Shown here: positions 5,221 through 6,029 of the stretch, piece after piece
How the letters are laid out: the number at the start of each line of letters is the position of its first letter
How positions within the stretch are numbered: position 1 is the stretch's first letter
Assembly: GCA_964568955.1 (NCBI GenBank)
Contig: CAZMSM010000095.1
Location: 1-6,029 of the forward strand
Reading direction: 5' to 3'
Source of the DNA: UBA1447 sp964568955
GTDB taxonomy: Bacteria > Bacillota > Clostridia > Oscillospirales > Acutalibacteraceae
DNA: 6,029 nucleotides
Notes under the pieces: generated by a model
What the model saw: only the letters and a program-made list of their open reading frames with translations
The model's database searches: none
Told to the model about the DNA's origin: nothing
Made by a program: the position numbers and the translations under genes

Positions 5221-5895
5221 TTACTTTTTGGGGACGGCGTGTGAAAAAGTCACGCAACTATTATTGTCACAATATCGAATATCAAATCCTACGATACCTG
5301 CGATCACCGCCATTGTTTTTGTTGAATAGAAGGAAATATGGCAGGGGTCGTTGATATAAAACCACTCAGTAAAATTATCCTTGCCCGGGTGGAAAAGAGT
5401 CATAACACTAAGGATGCCTTCGGGGCGCAATAGTTTTTTGAACAGTTTAAAGTAATACAAGGGGTCATCAAGGTGCTCTGCGACCTCAGTCGCCGTAATC
5501 AAATCATATGTCTTGCCTTCATAAACCTTTTCGCTTGCATAGAATTTATCGTATATATCAACAGACCGACCAAATTCACGCTCAAGCAACTCGGCCAAAA
5601 CAGGTTGCGGCCCACTGCCAAAGTCCAGGCACTTTATGTCGTCCCTTTTCACATAGTCAACGATTGCCTTATTTATAAACTTCATAAAAATCTCAACGTA
5701 TCCTGCGTCTTCAATTGAATTTTCATGGCGCTTGTAACGATTGAACTCTTCTTCAGGCGTGCACAGGTGCTGTTCCTCCAGAAAAATAAAGTCACAATTT
5801 GGGCAGTGCCGATAGAACCTGCTTTCGGCACGCTTGCGCAAGCGCCTTTCGATGCGCGTTGTTTTGCTTTTACATATTTTACAATTAGTATTCAA
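5221..5895 (-). CDS. class I SAM-dependent methyltransferase with N-terminal zinc ribbon
   Basis: A 224-residue soluble methyltransferase of unknown substrate. The N-terminus has two CxxC pairs, C5/C8 and C31/C34, forming a probable zinc ribbon. The Rossmann-like domain (about 65-210) shows the SAM-binding glycine loop LDFGSGPQP (90-98), D115 as a possible ribose-contacting acidic residue, YDLITATEVAEHLDDP (130-145) and LLRPEGILSVMT (155-166). The WFYINDPCHISFYS segment (178-191) resembles the W-x-Y-x-x-DPTHV-x-FYS pattern I associate with this zinc-ribbon methyltransferase group. The start is TTG at 5895, with GAGG seven bases upstream and an in-frame TGA just before it. It begins 14 bp after the glycosidase stop, so the two are probably co-transcribed. 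Targets could be a small metabolite, sugar or lipid; nothing here decides. The last residues (HAVPKK) lie against the palindrome at 5199-5220, so the C-terminus may have been altered by that element. Confidence 0.83.
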   Translation of the reverse strand: MNTNCKICKSKTTRIERRLRKRAESRFYRHCPNCDFIFLEEQHLCTPEEEFNRYKRHENSIEDAGYVEIFMKFINKAIVDYVKRDDIKCLDFGSGPQPVLAELLEREFGRSVDIYDKFYASEKVYEGKTYDLITATEVAEHLDDPLYYFKLFKKLLRPEGILSVMTLFHPGKDNFTEWFYINDPCHISFYSTKTMAVIAGIVGFDIRYCDNNSCVTFSHAVPKK

Positions 5896-5909
5896 ATGAT
5901 AACCTCAAA

Positions 5910-6029
5910 CTAATATAACAGGTGGTACCGCTCCTTTAAATTTAAGATTTTTAAGACACTCTCATCGATTCTTACTTCACTAATTATGCCATTTTTCACC
6001 GCGGTATAAATACCATTATAAGCATTCAC
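5910..6029 (-). CDS. C-terminal fragment of a glycoside hydrolase family 3 enzyme (NagZ-like beta-N-acetylhexosaminidase)
   Basis: A minus-strand reading frame enters from the right edge and is open for 39 codons to a TAG at 5910-5912. The translation includes AYNGIYTAVKNGIISEVR followed by RIDESVLKILNLKERYHLL. This is the typical end of the family 3 catalytic domain in bacterial beta-N-acetylhexosaminidases and beta-glucosidases, where a helix bearing an (A/V)xxG-I-(S/T)-E-x-R-I-(D/N)-E-S-V-x-R-I-L-x-L-K pattern closes the barrel. No active-site residue is in view, so the substrate (peptidoglycan-derived GlcNAc in NagZ) is inferred from the type of ending only. The fragment ends without the extra C-terminal domain found in many beta-glucosidases, which favours the single-domain NagZ form. 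It is upstream of and probably in the same transcript as the methyltransferase gene. Confidence 0.72.
   Translation of the reverse strand: MNAYNGIYTAVKNGIISEVRIDESVLKILNLKERYHLLY

Noticed and set aside
5109..5354. 81-codon plus-strand frame across the palindromic spacer.
   Set aside because: It is antisense to the start of the Ric-like gene and the end of the methyltransferase, with low-complexity basic translation.
5917..5935. T-box-like word AGGTGGTACCGC on the plus strand, suggesting a tRNA-sensing leader.
   Set aside because: The bases encode ERYHL in the family 3 glycosidase frame on the other strand. There is no specifier stem upstream, since that DNA is methyltransferase coding sequence, and no terminator hairpin follows.

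Overview
The window reads as a chromosomal stretch of a moderate-GC Gram-positive bacterium, most likely a member of the Bacillota (Firmicutes). The support is indirect: strong purine-rich Shine-Dalgarno sites at every gene, two TTG start codons, and a low-molecular-weight Ric-like protein beside a P1B-type ATPase and a stand-alone HMA protein. I recall that set from Gram-positive genomes, but I cannot name a genus from sequence alone.

Layout, left to right. (1) Positions 28-498 (minus) encode a complete O6-alkylguanine-DNA alkyltransferase. It lies downstream of a minus-strand EamA/DMT permease (585-1445). A Shine-Dalgarno-like sequence at the left edge suggests another minus-strand gene just outside the window. 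(2) A 205-bp divergent intergenic region (1446-1650) carries candidate promoters for both directions. It separates the permease from a plus-strand aldo/keto reductase (1651-2475), which ends at a strong intrinsic terminator (2519-2565). (3) Converging on that terminator is a three-gene minus-strand metal/redox operon, read right to left: a 100-residue Ric/hemerythrin-like protein (4814-5116), a P1B heavy-metal ATPase (2918-4768) and a 75-residue CxxC metal-binding protein (2595-2822). (4) Right of the operon promoter, a palindrome-rich spacer (about 5153-5220) abuts a zinc-ribbon plus SAM-dependent methyltransferase gene (5221-5895). That gene lies 14 bp behind the last 39 codons of a glycoside hydrolase family 3 enzyme (5910-6029), which runs off the right edge.

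How the genes fit together. The Ric-like/ATPase/HMA set is the functional core. The HMA protein probably delivers or buffers a soft or transition metal. The ATPase lacks N-terminal metal-binding domains and would export or translocate that metal. The Ric-like protein points to iron-sulfur damage or iron handling. The ATPase has a CPG motif in its sixth membrane helix and an HExS motif in its eighth, a combination that leaves its metal uncertain (Fe(II), Co, Zn and Cd are all possible). The alkyltransferase and aldo/keto reductase are stress or housekeeping enzymes with no visible tie to the operon.

I see no RNA gene, CRISPR array, transposase or prophage gene. The most unusual points are the metal operon with its mixed ATPase signature, the shortened Ric-like protein, an Asp-to-Glu change in the aldo/keto reductase active site, a CAAA microsatellite between the ATPase and HMA genes, and the REP-like palindromes upstream of the operon.
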